Positions 16,468-25,920 of a DNA stretch of 64,000 nt are shown here, piece by piece (the first letter of the stretch is position 1; every line of letters starts with the position of its first letter). A program made the position numbers and the translations under genes. The notes under the pieces were generated by a model that ran no database searches, had not been told where the DNA came from, and worked only from the letters and a program-made list of their open reading frames with translations. The stretch comes from an uncultured Victivallales bacterium (GTDB lineage Bacteria > Verrucomicrobiota > Lentisphaeria > Victivallales > UBA1829), in the NCBI GenBank assembly GCA_934661375.1, contig CAKUJH010000007.1:1-64000 (forward strand), read 5' to 3'.

Positions 16468-18192
16468 ATGTCCAATTTCTTTTCTGACAATCAGGATCTT
16501 GTCTTCACTCTCAAAAATATCGACCTTGAAGAAGTCGTTTCCGTCCGTGAACACGGATATGCGGATGCGGCGAAATTCGACGGCTCTCCGGAAAATTACG
16601 CGGATGCTCTCGACAGTTTCGAACGCGTTCTTTCCGTAGTCGGCGATGTTTCCGGCGAACGGATTGCCCCGCGTTCCCGTCAGGTTGACGAGGAAGGTCC
16701 GCATTTTGCCGACGGCGTGGTAACCTACCATCCGCTGACCGTCAAAAACCTGGAAGATTTGCGTAAAGCCGGTGTTTCCGGTGTGATTCTGCCTCGCGAA
16801 TACGGCGGACTGAACTTCCCGACGACCATTTACACGATGATGACGGAAATGGTTTCCCGTGCCGATGCATCCTTGCAGAACCTGTTCGGTTTGCAGGACA
16901 TTGCCGAAACCATCTGTGAATTCGGCGATGAAGATCAGCGTCAGCGTTATCTGCCGCGTTTCGCCTGCGGTGAAGCGGACGGCGCCATGGATCTGACCGA
17001 ACCGGATTCCGGTTCCGACCTGCAGTCCGTGCGGCTCAAAGCCACGCAGGATCCCAAGACCGGCAAATGGTATCTGGACGGCATGAAACGCTTCATCACC
17101 AACGGCTGCGCGAAGATTCACCTGGTACTGGCTCGTTCGGTGGAAGGCAGCACGGATGGACGCGGTCTCTCCATGTTCATCTGCGAAAAATGCCCGGAAC
17201 TGGTGGTTCGCCGCATTGAACACAAGCTGGGCATCCATGGTGTTGCCACGGCTGAATTGCAGTATAACCATGTACCTGCCGAACTCTGCGGACAGCAGCG
17301 CCGCGGTCTGACCCGTTACGTCATGTCTCTGATGAACGGCGCACGTGTGGCGATCAGCGCACAGGCGGTCGGTATTGCCGAAGCCTCCTACCGCGAAGCC
17401 CGCAAATATGCCGCGGAACGCGAACAGTTCAAACAGAGCATCGACAAATTCCCGGCGATCTACGATATGCTGGCTCGGATGAAGACCAAACTGACTGCGT
17501 CCCGCGCTCTGCTGTATGAAACCACGAAAATTGTTGACCTGCGCAATGTGTATCAGCACATCATGGATCACGATCCGGAACGCATTACCGATGAAGTGCG
17601 CGAAAAATCCAAATATTATGGAAAAGTCGCTGCCGCACTGACTCCGATGAGCAAAGCTCAGTCCACGGAAAGCGCCAACCAGATCGCCTATGACTGCATT
17701 CAGATTCACGGCGGAACCGGCTACATGCACGACTTCGATGCGGAACGCTATTACCGCGATGCCCGCATCACCAATATTTATGAAGGTACCACGCAGCTTC
17801 AGATTGTCGCCGCGATCGGCGGTGTCATGCAGCGTGTCCTGGATCCTATGATCAATGAACTGTTCAACGGAATTTCCGATGAAAGTCAGATCGGCCGTCT
17901 GAAAGCTCTGGTTCGCCAGATGCACGAAAAACATCTGACCGCGGTGAAATTTGTGGCGGACAAGAAAAATTCCGCTTACCATGATCTCCGCGCCCGGAAT
18001 CTGGTTGAGAATGAAACGTTCATTTTCGTTGGGCTGCTGATGCTGCGCGATGCGCTTAAAGATGCCGCGCGAGAGCCGCTGGCGGAACGCTACATCCTGG
18101 ATGCCGTCGCTGATTTCGACCGCAATTACCAGCTGGTTCTTTCCGATGACCTGTCCACGATCGACAGACATCGCGAAGTGATTGATTATTAA
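16468..18192 (+). CDS. Acyl-CoA dehydrogenase
   Basis: FAD enzyme of 574 residues that oxidises (or, with bifurcating ETF, reduces) the alpha-beta bond of an acyl-CoA. DLTEPDSGSDLQ and KRFITNG are flavin and substrate loops; GARVAISAQAVGIAEA and QIHGGTGYMHDFDAERYYRDARITNIYEGTTQLQ contain the dimer and FAD contacts and the catalytic Glu in IYEGT. The C-terminal extension of about 130 residues makes it the longer form found in many bacteria. Substrate is unknown; short-chain enoyl-CoA or an aryl-enoyl-CoA are reasonable. Gene order etfB-etfA-dehydrogenase supports direct electron transfer. Confidence 0.92.
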   Translation: MSNFFSDNQDLVFTLKNIDLEEVVSVREHGYADAAKFDGSPENYADALDSFERVLSVVGDVSGERIAPRSRQVDEEGPHFADGVVTYHPLTVKNLEDLRKAGVSGVILPREYGGLNFPTTIYTMMTEMVSRADASLQNLFGLQDIAETICEFGDEDQRQRYLPRFACGEADGAMDLTEPDSGSDLQSVRLKATQDPKTGKWYLDGMKRFITNGCAKIHLVLARSVEGSTDGRGLSMFICEKCPELVVRRIEHKLGIHGVATAELQYNHVPAELCGQQRRGLTRYVMSLMNGARVAISAQAVGIAEASYREARKYAAEREQFKQSIDKFPAIYDMLARMKTKLTASRALLYETTKIVDLRNVYQHIMDHDPERITDEVREKSKYYGKVAAALTPMSKAQSTESANQIAYDCIQIHGGTGYMHDFDAERYYRDARITNIYEGTTQLQIVAAIGGVMQRVLDPMINELFNGISDESQIGRLKALVRQMHEKHLTAVKFVADKKNSAYHDLRARNLVENETFIFVGLLMLRDALKDAAREPLAERYILDAVADFDRNYQLVLSDDLSTIDRHREVIDY

Positions 18193-18209
18193 TATAGGAG
18201 GTTTTATTT

Positions 18210-18485
18210 ATGAACAACGATTATCTTGCACGGGCCCGCGAAAAAGTACCCGATGCGAAGACATTGATCATCCTCGCGTCCAAACGGGCGCGTCTGCTGG
18301 CAACCGGCGCACCGCCGATGGTGAGATGCAAGGATGAAAATTTTCTGGATGTTGCACTGCTGGAAATTGCGGAAGGTCTGCTGATTCCGAATTTCGATGA
18401 TGAGCCGGATGATTTCATGGCTCAGATTGCGGCGGTCAAGGCTGCGGCGCAGGCTGCTGCCGGCGGACAGAAAAACGAAAACTGA
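18210..18485 (+). CDS. rpoZ: RNA polymerase omega subunit
   Basis: Protein of 91 residues. The omega pattern is seen in TLIILASKRARLLATGAPPMV followed by ALLEIAEGLL, the block that clamps the beta-prime C terminus. The tail is Ala- and Gln-rich. TAGGAGG precedes the ATG. It lies 17 bases after the acyl-CoA dehydrogenase, so it is probably transcribed with a fermentation operon rather than with its usual partners gmk or spoT. Confidence 0.85.
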   Translation: MNNDYLARAREKVPDAKTLIILASKRARLLATGAPPMVRCKDENFLDVALLEIAEGLLIPNFDDEPDDFMAQIAAVKAAAQAAAGGQKNEN

Positions 18486-18603
18486 TTCAGATTGATACGG
18501 CAACGGCACGGATTTTTGCCGGAAACGCCGCTGTTCCTCTTCGGAGAATACGGCGCACAGGCAATTTCCGTGTTTGTCCGTTTTTCATTGAAAGGAGTAC
18601 CCC

Positions 18604-19110
18604 ATGTCCGCTCAAGTTGCAGTCATAATGGGCAGCAAAAGCGATCTGCCGTCTTTGAAAGGTGCGTTCGATACGCTGCGGAATTTCAACATTCCCTTCG
18701 AGGCGCGGGTGATTTCCGCTCACCGTACGCCGGACACCGCGGCGGAATACGCCAAGAGTGCCGAGGAACGCGGGATTAAAGTCATTATCTGCGCTGCCGG
18801 CATGGCTGCGCATCTGGCGGGCGTGATTGCCGCGCACACGGTGCTGCCCGTGATCGGCATCCCGATGGCGAGCGAACCGTTCAGCGGTTTCGATGCTCTG
18901 CTGGCAATGGTGCAGATGCCGCCGGGAATCCCCGTGTCTACGGTTACTGCCGGTCCCGCCGGCGCGAAAAACGCCGCATTGTCCGCAGTGGCGATCCTGG
19001 CGTTGAGCAGCTCCGAACTGAATGCCCGGCTCAAAGCGTTCCGTGCGGAGCAGACCCGCAAAGTGGAAGAAGCGGATGCCGCTTTGCAGAAGGAACTGGG
19101 ACAGGTTTGA
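18604..19110 (+). CDS. purE: N5-carboxyaminoimidazole ribonucleotide mutase
   Basis: Purine synthesis step that moves the carboxyl group of N5-CAIR to give [20 protein letters not shown] (catalytic His), GAAHL-like [10 protein letters not shown] and [10 protein letters not shown] are class I PurE signatures; 168 residues is normal. AAAGGAG precedes the ATG. PurK is not in the window. The downstream gene starts 37 bases later without an intervening terminator. Confidence 0.96.
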   Translation: MSAQVAVIMGSKSDLPSLKGAFDTLRNFNIPFEARVISAHRTPDTAAEYAKSAEERGIKVIICAAGMAAHLAGVIAAHTVLPVIGIPMASEPFSGFDALLAMVQMPPGIPVSTVTAGPAGAKNAALSAVAILALSSSELNARLKAFRAEQTRKVEEADAALQKELGQV

Positions 19111-19147
19111 CAACCGGTTTTTCCGGATGAAAATGCAGGAGGTATGA

Positions 19148-20491
19148 ATGAAAAGGAAATTTCACGTACTGACTGCATTTTTTGTTTTCTGGCTGAATTT
19201 TTTCTTGGTCAGTGCCGCGGAACCGGGACGGGTGATACTGCATCCGCAGACCGGCAGACCGGTTGCCTATTCGGCGTTGCCGAACGACAGACGCAAGGTT
19301 GTCGTTCCTGCCCGTTATCAGCTGCGGCGCGGGGAATTCCGCGGAATCTGGATTGCCACATATGTGAATCTGGATTTCCCGCGGACGGATTCGCCGGCGC
19401 AATTCCGGAAAGAGTACAGGGAAGCTCTGCAGAAGATCCGCAATGCCGGTTTCAATGCGGTTTTTTTTCAGATACGTCCCGCCGGAGAGGCTTTTTACAA
19501 TTCGTCGATCCATCCGTTTTCGCGTTTCATCCGCGGACAGGAAGGCAGCGGATATCCGCAATTTGACATGCTGGCGTACATGATCGGTGAAGCGCACCGG
19601 CAGGGATTGAGTTTTCATGCATGGCTGAATCCATACCGGGTAACCGGTGTGACGAGTCTGCCGAAAATGCAGTATCTGAAAACTCTGTCTCCCAAAAATT
19701 TTGCGCGGCAGCATCCGGAACTGGTGCTGTCGGTTCCGGTAGCCAAAGGCAATACTCTGCTGCTGGATCCGGGTTCGCCGCGAGTGCGGCAGCATCTGCT
19801 GGAAACCGTGCGGGAAATCATCCGGAAATACAATCCGGACTCCATAGATTTCGATGATTATTTTTATCCGTACGATTACAACGGCACAGCGGATCTGGCG
19901 ACATACCGCAAGTACAACCGCAATCCGAAGCTGTCGCTGGAAGACTGGCGGCGTGAAAATGTCAACCGGATGGTTCGGGATGTATCCGGTCTCATCCGGG
20001 AAAACAACCGGATCCAGCACAAGAATATCCGGTTCGGCATCAGTCCGTTCGGTATCTGGCGGAACAGCAAATCTTCGCCGCACGGTTCCGCCACGGCGGG
20101 GAATGAGTCGTACAGTTCCAATTATTCCGACACCCGTCTGTGGGTGAAAAACAACTGGATCGATTACATCATACCGCAGCTGTACTGGAAGTTTTCACAT
20201 CCGAAAGCACCGTATGCGGCATTGGCGGACTGGTGGGCGGACACGGTGCGCGGGACACGGGTCAAACTGTATATCGGAACCGGAGCGCATCAGTATTTTG
20301 AAGCTAACAACGCGGGAGAATTGAAGAATCAGCTGCTGTTCAATCTGCGGCGTCCGGAAATATCGGGAGTGGCGGTTTATTCCTACCGGAGGGTATTCCA
20401 TCCGGAAACGCGAGTCCGTTATCAGACCGTGAACCAGGTTGTCGGGGACTGCTGGCGGAAAACTTTGCAGGCAAAAGTGCCGAACCGCTGA
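19148..20491 (+). CDS. GHL10-family glycosidase-like exported protein
   Basis: Protein of 447 residues with a signal peptide (about 1-24, ending VSAAEP). The mature part opens with [17 protein letters not shown], then [56 protein letters not shown] and DYIIPQLYW, the order of GHL10 (formerly DUF187) proteins. These have a TIM-barrel glycosidase fold and in E. coli (DigH/YddW) hydrolyse denuded peptidoglycan glycans. AGGAGG lies five bases before the ATG. Confidence 0.9.
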   Translation: MKRKFHVLTAFFVFWLNFFLVSAAEPGRVILHPQTGRPVAYSALPNDRRKVVVPARYQLRRGEFRGIWIATYVNLDFPRTDSPAQFRKEYREALQKIRNAGFNAVFFQIRPAGEAFYNSSIHPFSRFIRGQEGSGYPQFDMLAYMIGEAHRQGLSFHAWLNPYRVTGVTSLPKMQYLKTLSPKNFARQHPELVLSVPVAKGNTLLLDPGSPRVRQHLLETVREIIRKYNPDSIDFDDYFYPYDYNGTADLATYRKYNRNPKLSLEDWRRENVNRMVRDVSGLIRENNRIQHKNIRFGISPFGIWRNSKSSPHGSATAGNESYSSNYSDTRLWVKNNWIDYIIPQLYWKFSHPKAPYAALADWWADTVRGTRVKLYIGTGAHQYFEANNAGELKNQLLFNLRRPEISGVAVYSYRRVFHPETRVRYQTVNQVVGDCWRKTLQAKVPNR

Positions 20492-20500
20492 TTTTTTTTC

Positions 20501-20529
20501 TTGACAGAGTTCGGTATCGAGTGTAATGT
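20501..20529 (+). promoter_or_regulatory. Promoter of the AraC-family gene
   Basis: Consensus TTGACA (20501-20506) and TAATGT (20524-20529) with a 17-base spacer; transcription would start about 25 bases before the ATG. It begins directly after the preceding gene. Confidence 0.75.
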
Positions 20530-20562
20530 ACAGGATGATTTCATCGAAAGAAAGGATTGCAC

Positions 20563-21462
20563 ATGACATCGGCAAGTGGTTTCGATCCCCGGAATCCGGA
20601 TTTCGGCGCAGTCCGGCTGGAATCCCAGTCTCATCCGGCATTGACGCCGGCTTCTCCGTTTGATATGATTGTGGAACGCGGCAGCGGTCCGCAGCATGAA
20701 TTGAAGGGCGATGTGCATTATTGTCTGCAGTTTTCCATTGTCCTTGCCGGCTCGGCGGAAGTGATGTTCGGTAAATGGAAACGCGTTTTCACCCGTGATC
20801 AGGTCTGGTGGACCATGTGCTGGGAACCTCATGCGTTCCGGCTGCTTTCCCGGCGCAATCTGATCCTTTCCATCAACATCAACGTGGACAATGTGGGCAA
20901 TGTCGGACCGTGTTCTCATGCGGACTGGCTGGCGCCGTTCACGGTGCCGCCGCCGAAACGGTTCTGTCCGGAGACTCCGGCGGAGCGTCTGAAAATGCGG
21001 AATCTTTCCAAGCAGCTGTTCCACTTGAACCAGTCGAAACCGCTGAACTGGAAAACCCATTGCTGGCTGCTGATTCATCAGCTGCTGCTGGAAGCCTCGG
21101 AAGCGGTGGACAAGGAATCCGCCGGGACGAATCTGGTGCTGAATCTGGAAATGAGCCGCATTCAGAAAGCGGTTCAGCTGGTGCGGACTTTGCCGGTGCC
21201 GCCGTCGCTGGGGGAGGCGGCTGCTGCCTGTTCGTTGAGCATCAGCCGTTTTTCGGTGATTTTTTCATCCGTGATGGGGGTAAGTTACGGACAGTTTGCC
21301 TTGCGTGTGCGTTTGTCCAATGCCGCCAACGAAGTCCGCAGCGGTTTATACACACTCAACGAAATTGCGGAGCGGCACGGTTTCTGCGATGCCAGCAGTT
21401 TCTGCAATGCCTTCAAGAAGATATACCGCTGCACTCCGAACGAATTCAAACAGCGCGATTGA
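20563..21462 (+). CDS. AraC-family transcriptional regulator
   Basis: Regulator of 299 residues. The N-terminal half is a cupin-like sensor (HYCLQFSIVLAGSAEVMFGKWKRVFTRDQVWW). The C-terminal 100 residues hold two helix-turn-helices: LGEAAAACSLSISRFSVIFSSVMGVS and LNEIAERHGFCDASSFCNAFKKIYRCTPNEFKQR, the diagnostic AraC/XylS block. Start at the ATG after AAAGGA; the TTG two codons earlier is rejected. In this phylum such regulators often control sugar use, but the flanking genes (a GHL10 protein and an amino-acid symporter on the opposite strand) do not single out a target. Confidence 0.9.
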   Translation: MTSASGFDPRNPDFGAVRLESQSHPALTPASPFDMIVERGSGPQHELKGDVHYCLQFSIVLAGSAEVMFGKWKRVFTRDQVWWTMCWEPHAFRLLSRRNLILSININVDNVGNVGPCSHADWLAPFTVPPPKRFCPETPAERLKMRNLSKQLFHLNQSKPLNWKTHCWLLIHQLLLEASEAVDKESAGTNLVLNLEMSRIQKAVQLVRTLPVPPSLGEAAAACSLSISRFSVIFSSVMGVSYGQFALRVRLSNAANEVRSGLYTLNEIAERHGFCDASSFCNAFKKIYRCTPNEFKQRD

Positions 21463-21470
21463 CACTGTAC

Positions 21471-21502
21471 GGACAGCGGCAGGAATCCCCGTGCCGCCGT
21501 CC
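21471..21502. terminator. Hairpin between convergent AraC and symporter genes
   Basis: Arms 21471-21481 and 21492-21502 pair over 11 positions with a single mismatch around a 10-nt loop. No clean T-run on either side, so if it terminates transcription it does so inefficiently or with Rho. It sits midway in the 63-base convergent gap. Confidence 0.5.
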
Positions 21503-21525
21503 CGGAAAATCAAATCAGATTATTT

Positions 21526-22935
21526 TCATTCGTGCGGATTTTCCTTGTTCAATGCACTGGCGGCGACCAGTCCGGCGGAGGCGAACAGTGCAATGATGTT
21601 CGGCAGTACCATCAGCTGATTGAACATATCCTGCAATTCCCATGCCAGATCATTTTTCACCAGAGAACCGATGAAAATAAAACACAGGGACAGCACGGTA
21701 TAGACCAGTACACCTTTTTTCCCGAACAGATAAAGAAAGTTGATTTTGCCGAAATAGTTCCAGCTCAGAATCGTGGAGAAGGCAAAAAACAGCAGACAGA
21801 CCGCCACAAAAATATTGCCGACCGTCTGCGTGGACACCGAGGCGACTGCCAGCTGCATGAGGTTGGTTTTGGTCAAACCCGCGCTGGCAAGCAGTTCCTG
21901 ATAATTTGCGCCGGTGGCATGGGCAAGCGGTCCGTCTCCGGTGTACAGCGTGGAAATCACCACCAGCGCGGTCATGGTCAGAACGACGCCCGTGTCGATG
22001 AATACTCCGATCATGGCGACAACGCCCTGATCATGCGGTCTTTTGACGTGGGCGACCGCATGAGCGTGCGGTGTGGAACCCATACCGGCTTCGTTGGAGA
22101 AGAGCCCGCGTTTCACACCCTGGCTGATCGCCGTTTTCAAGGCAAACCCGAGACTGCCGCCCAGCAGGGCGTCCGGGCAGAAAGCATATTTGAAGATGCA
22201 GCCGAAGGTCGCCGGAAGATATTGAATCCGCATCGCCAGCACGATGAAGCCGCCGGCAAGGAAAATCAGCACCATGACCGGCACGATTTTTTCCGTCATG
22301 CGCGCCAGCCGGGTAACCCCTCCGATGAGAACGATCGCGGAAACGATCACCAGAAAAATACCGATGGTCCAGGTCGGAATGCCGAATGCGTTCCGGCAGG
22401 TTTCCCCGATGGAGTTCGCCTGAACCATGGTTCCCATGAAACCCAGGCTGATAATAATGGCGACAGCGAAAAAGACCGCCAGGAAAGAACCGAATTTATT
22501 CGGAAAAGCGCGTTTGATGTAGAATACAGGTCCGCCGTGAATCGTTCCGTTCTCATCCACAACTCTGGTTTTCTGCGCCAGAACCGCTTCGGCATAAATG
22601 GTTGCCATGCCGAAGAACGCAATGAGCCACATCCAGAAAATCGCACCCGGTCCGCCGATGAGAATTGCCCCGGAAGCTCCGACAATATTGCCGGTCCCGA
22701 TCTGGGCGGCGAGAGCCGCGGTGAGCATCTGGTAGGAACTCAGACGTCCCTGCTGGTTTTTGCCGTGCAGAGAAAACTGGCTGAAGATGTGGCTCCAGCC
22801 TTCCTTGAAACACCGGATCTGCACGAAGCGGGTCTTCACGGTGAAAAAGATGCCGGCGCTGACCAGCAGCGTGATCAGAACGTAGTCTGAAATACAGCTG
22901 TTGATGGCAGAAAGAATTTGCAGTAAGGAATCCAT
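21526..22935 (-). CDS. Sodium:alanine/glycine symporter, AGCS family
   Basis: Polytopic membrane protein of 469 residues with about 11 helices. TRFVQIRCFKEGW, AALAAQIGTGNIVGASGAILIGGPGAIFWMW (the AGCS signature), KRGLFSNEAGMGSTPHAHA and the C-terminal LPNIIALFASAGLV are characteristic. It imports alanine or glycine with sodium. GGGAG is 12 bases upstream of the ATG, and a TATAAT-like box lies at 22964-22969 on the minus strand. Its expression partners are unclear; the gene is followed convergently by the AraC regulator. Confidence 0.95.
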   Translation of the reverse strand: MDSLLQILSAINSCISDYVLITLLVSAGIFFTVKTRFVQIRCFKEGWSHIFSQFSLHGKNQQGRLSSYQMLTAALAAQIGTGNIVGASGAILIGGPGAIFWMWLIAFFGMATIYAEAVLAQKTRVVDENGTIHGGPVFYIKRAFPNKFGSFLAVFFAVAIIISLGFMGTMVQANSIGETCRNAFGIPTWTIGIFLVIVSAIVLIGGVTRLARMTEKIVPVMVLIFLAGGFIVLAMRIQYLPATFGCIFKYAFCPDALLGGSLGFALKTAISQGVKRGLFSNEAGMGSTPHAHAVAHVKRPHDQGVVAMIGVFIDTGVVLTMTALVVISTLYTGDGPLAHATGANYQELLASAGLTKTNLMQLAVASVSTQTVGNIFVAVCLLFFAFSTILSWNYFGKINFLYLFGKKGVLVYTVLSLCFIFIGSLVKNDLAWELQDMFNQLMVLPNIIALFASAGLVAASALNKENPHE

Positions 22936-23004
22936 GTTGTTTTTTTACTCCCTCAATTGTTGTATTATATTGACATTACGGCGATTGTACCGTATTGTTT
23001 TCTT

Positions 23005-25608
23005 TCAGATTGCCAGAGCCACATAGTGTTTCTGGATTTCCGGGGCGCGGACCGCAATGTTTGCCAGATGGTCGCCGATCCGTTCCAGTTCCCACAGCAT
23101 TTCGATGAAAATCACGCTGGCGTCCACCGCGCATTTTCCCGTATTGCGGCGTTCGATATGGCTTTCCTCATATTTTTTGGTCAGCAGGTTGATTTCATGT
23201 TCGTTTTCCAGAGCCAGTTCCGAGATTTTTTCATTTCTGGACTGCTGTTCATCCGCGGCTTTTGTGCTGCCGCCCAGATGTCCGAACGCTTCATAGTCCT
23301 CTTTTCTGGAATAATTCTTTTCATATTTTTTTGCGAGTTTGTTGAGTTTGCGTTCGTTTTCCAGAGCCAGAGCCGCGCTTTCCTGATTTTTTCCCGCCAG
23401 CGCCAGTTCCACATTGTGAGCCTGCGACCGCAGCAGTTCCCAGATTCTGTCGAGGTCATGACGAGCAATATCGGAAAGCACGATGTCCGCTTTCGCCAGA
23501 CGCTTGGTCAGTTTGAGAATGTTTTCCGTGTGGTCGGCAATGCGTTCCGCATCGTTGACGCAGTGCATCAGCAGGGGGATCAGATTGGACTGCGGCTGCG
23601 TCAGCCGCCGGCGGGTGATCTGCACCAGATAGTTGGTGATGTCCGTCTGCATCGTGTCGATCTGCTGCTCCGTGTCTTCCAGTTCCCTGTATTCATCGGG
23701 GTCGGTGTTGACCGGCAGGAAATGGCGGTTGACCGCGCGGTCGATCATGTCCCAGGAAAGTTTTACCATGCCGCGGATCGCGGAAATGCTCTGTTCCAGC
23801 GCGATGGACGGCGTAGCCAGCAGACGGGGTTCCAGCACGATGGTGGAGCGGGCGGCGTCATCCCGTACCGGCAGCAGAAGTTCGCACAGTCTGGCGAAAA
23901 TGCCCATGACCGGGAAGATGGCGGCGACAGTGATGACGTTGAACAGCGTATGCGCCATGGCGATATGACGTTCAATATTCTGCGGGATTGCCGCGAAGGC
24001 ATTGCCCGGCGTGATGGCGTTGATGAAATACAGAAAAACCGGAGTGCGTGCGGGGCCGTACGGAATATAAAGCAGAATCAGCATCAGGACCGCACCGATC
24101 AGGTTGAACAGGAAGTGCGCCAGAGCCGCCTGTTTCGCCACCCGGTTGGCGGTCAGTGCGGCGAGCCATGCGGTGATGGTGGTGCCGATATTGGTGCCGA
24201 TCAGCAGCGGCACGGCGGTGTAGAAGTTGATGAGTCCGCTGCCGGCGAGAGCCAGCACAATACCCATAGCCGCCGAACTGGACTGCACCAGGCAGGTTCC
24301 GATGATGCCGATCAGCATGGCGCCCAGCACTGCGCCGAAGGGCATGAGTTCCCCCGGAAGAACCGGTGCGCAGTCAAAGGATTTGAAGAAGCCGACAAAG
24401 GTCGGGAATGCCCCCAGTTCCTTCAGTTCCGTACTCATCATGGTCATGCCGAAGAACAGCAGTCCGAAGCCCAGCAGGGTTTCGCCCCAGCCTTTGATGA
24501 CCCGGTTTTTTGCCAGCATGATCAGGAATCCCACTGCCACTGCCGGCAGGGCAATTCCGGAAAGATTGAAGGAGATGATCTGCGCTGTAACCGTTGTGCC
24601 GATGTTGGCTCCGAAGATAATTCCGATGGCCTGCTGAAGGGAAAGCAGACCGGCGTTGATGAACCCGATCACCATGACCGTGGTCGCGCTGGATGACTGA
24701 ATCACTGCCGTAACAAATGTGCCTGCCAGAATGGCGACCAGTCCGTTTTTGGAAAAAAACTGGAGCAGACGTTTCATGTTTTCCCCGGCAACCCGCTGGA
24801 GACCGTCGCTCATCAGTTTCATACCGTAGACAAAGAATGCCAGACCGCCGATGACGCCCATCAGCACGGCGAAGATGTCAATGCCCAGCACTTTGATCCG
24901 GTTCTGCCGCAGGAAAATACCTTTCTGCGGATCGGAAATTTCTACGGCAATCTGATATTCTCCGGTCTTTTTTCCCAGCTGAACATGACTCTTTGCCACC
25001 CCGTGCTCATCGGTCAGCGTTTCGGGCATCAGCACTTTGGCTTTGTTGTCTCCACGGTCGTTGACGATGCTGAAATAAACCGGAACTCCTGCCGCCGGGG
25101 AACCGTCCGGCATCTGAAGCTGAACGGATACCGGATCGCGCAGAACCTGTCCGACCAGTCCTTCCTGTCCGCCGCCGGAAAATTTTGCGCCGACGGAGAA
25201 CCGCAGCATCCGGGATTTCGATTCCGAACCGTCCGGAATCACCCGCAGATAGTTGTCGCCGATACGTCGTCCGGCGGTAATCCGGACAGAAATCCGTCCG
25301 AAGGAGTCGGTTTCCGTTTCCGCCGGTTCCACTTTCAAATCCGAACCTGCGGAAGGAATAAGTTTCACTTTGACGCCGGGGACGCCGTGTTCCTCCCGTT
25401 TGAGACCGAGAAAACCGCGCGGAGCTGTTCCGGTAAATTCGAGCCGCACATCTTTCGGGAAAGCAGTGCCGGGCAGAGCCGCCTGATCCGCTCCCTGAAG
25501 GATTTTGACTGTGGTGACTTCATCCGGTTTGCGTTCCGGCTGACATGAGACAAGGCAGGGCAGCAGAACAGCGCACAGCAAAACACTTTTCAAAAACAAT
25601 CGGATCAT
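23005..25608 (-). CDS. Lipoprotein-Ig-like / Na-phosphate cotransporter / PhoU-like fusion
   Basis: Protein of 867 residues in three parts. Residues 1-22 form a lipoprotein signal (lipobox LVSC, Cys22). About 30-240 contain two Ig-like (Big_1-type) repeats, seen in the paired GVPGVKVKL...TDSFGRISVRI and AAGVPVYFSI...TDEHGVAKSHV segments. From about 245 follows the NptA/PNaS core with twin QSSSATT and QSSSAAM motifs and GANIGTTVTA/GTNIGTTITA. The last 300 residues form PhoU-like helical bundles. The core normally exists without any exported domain; here the Ig part would stand outside, anchored by lipid. Role: sodium-coupled phosphate import. Own promoter upstream. Confidence 0.9.
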   Translation of the reverse strand: MIRLFLKSVLLCAVLLPCLVSCQPERKPDEVTTVKILQGADQAALPGTAFPKDVRLEFTGTAPRGFLGLKREEHGVPGVKVKLIPSAGSDLKVEPAETETDSFGRISVRITAGRRIGDNYLRVIPDGSESKSRMLRFSVGAKFSGGGQEGLVGQVLRDPVSVQLQMPDGSPAAGVPVYFSIVNDRGDNKAKVLMPETLTDEHGVAKSHVQLGKKTGEYQIAVEISDPQKGIFLRQNRIKVLGIDIFAVLMGVIGGLAFFVYGMKLMSDGLQRVAGENMKRLLQFFSKNGLVAILAGTFVTAVIQSSSATTVMVIGFINAGLLSLQQAIGIIFGANIGTTVTAQIISFNLSGIALPAVAVGFLIMLAKNRVIKGWGETLLGFGLLFFGMTMMSTELKELGAFPTFVGFFKSFDCAPVLPGELMPFGAVLGAMLIGIIGTCLVQSSSAAMGIVLALAGSGLINFYTAVPLLIGTNIGTTITAWLAALTANRVAKQAALAHFLFNLIGAVLMLILLYIPYGPARTPVFLYFINAITPGNAFAAIPQNIERHIAMAHTLFNVITVAAIFPVMGIFARLCELLLPVRDDAARSTIVLEPRLLATPSIALEQSISAIRGMVKLSWDMIDRAVNRHFLPVNTDPDEYRELEDTEQQIDTMQTDITNYLVQITRRRLTQPQSNLIPLLMHCVNDAERIADHTENILKLTKRLAKADIVLSDIARHDLDRIWELLRSQAHNVELALAGKNQESAALALENERKLNKLAKKYEKNYSRKEDYEAFGHLGGSTKAADEQQSRNEKISELALENEHEINLLTKKYEESHIERRNTGKCAVDASVIFIEMLWELERIGDHLANIAVRAPEIQKHYVALAI

Positions 25609-25652
25609 TCAAATCTCCCGTTTTCTGTTGTCTGAAAAAATCTAAACCAGGT

Positions 25653-25681
25653 AATATACACCTGATTTCCCGGTTTCGCAA
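25653..25681 (-). promoter_or_regulatory. Promoter of the phosphate cotransporter gene
   Basis: On the minus strand TTGCGA (25681-25676) and TATATT (25658-25653), 17-base spacer. A small palindrome (CAGGT-N7-ACCTG, 25648-25664) covers the -10 region and could be an operator. Confidence 0.6.
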
Positions 25682-25744
25682 CGGGAACGACTGTTATTTT
25701 TCCGAGGTTCCGTGCGAAAAAAAACTTTTTTTCCTTTTTCGGCA

Positions 25745-25773
25745 TTGGCATTTTTTATTTGTCATGCTAAAGT
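25745..25773 (+). promoter_or_regulatory. Promoter of recC-recB-recD-aroE
   Basis: TTGGCA (25745-25750) and TAAAGT (25768-25773) with a 17-base spacer. It gives a leader of about 140 nt before the chosen recC start. Together with the minus-strand promoter it accounts for the 312-base gap 25609-25920. Confidence 0.5.
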
Positions 25774-25920
25774 ATGTCCGGCGCACCCTTTCAGATGTCT
25801 GGAAATCTGAACCTGTCTGCCCTTTTCATCATAATATTCAGGAGGCGGCTGTATGCAGAACAATCTTATGAAAAACAGATTTCCGCAGAACTGTTTCTGC
25901 ACAGGGGAGGTACTGCCGGC

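Noticed and set aside
14199..16490. 763-codon open frame on the minus strand opposite etfB and etfA
   Set aside because: Runs antisense to two certain genes, has no ribosome site and His/Phe/Arg-rich composition typical of the complement of GC-rich coding DNA.
16429..18171. 580-codon minus-strand frame opposite the acyl-CoA dehydrogenase
   Set aside because: Antisense shadow; the plus-strand gene has the full family motif set.
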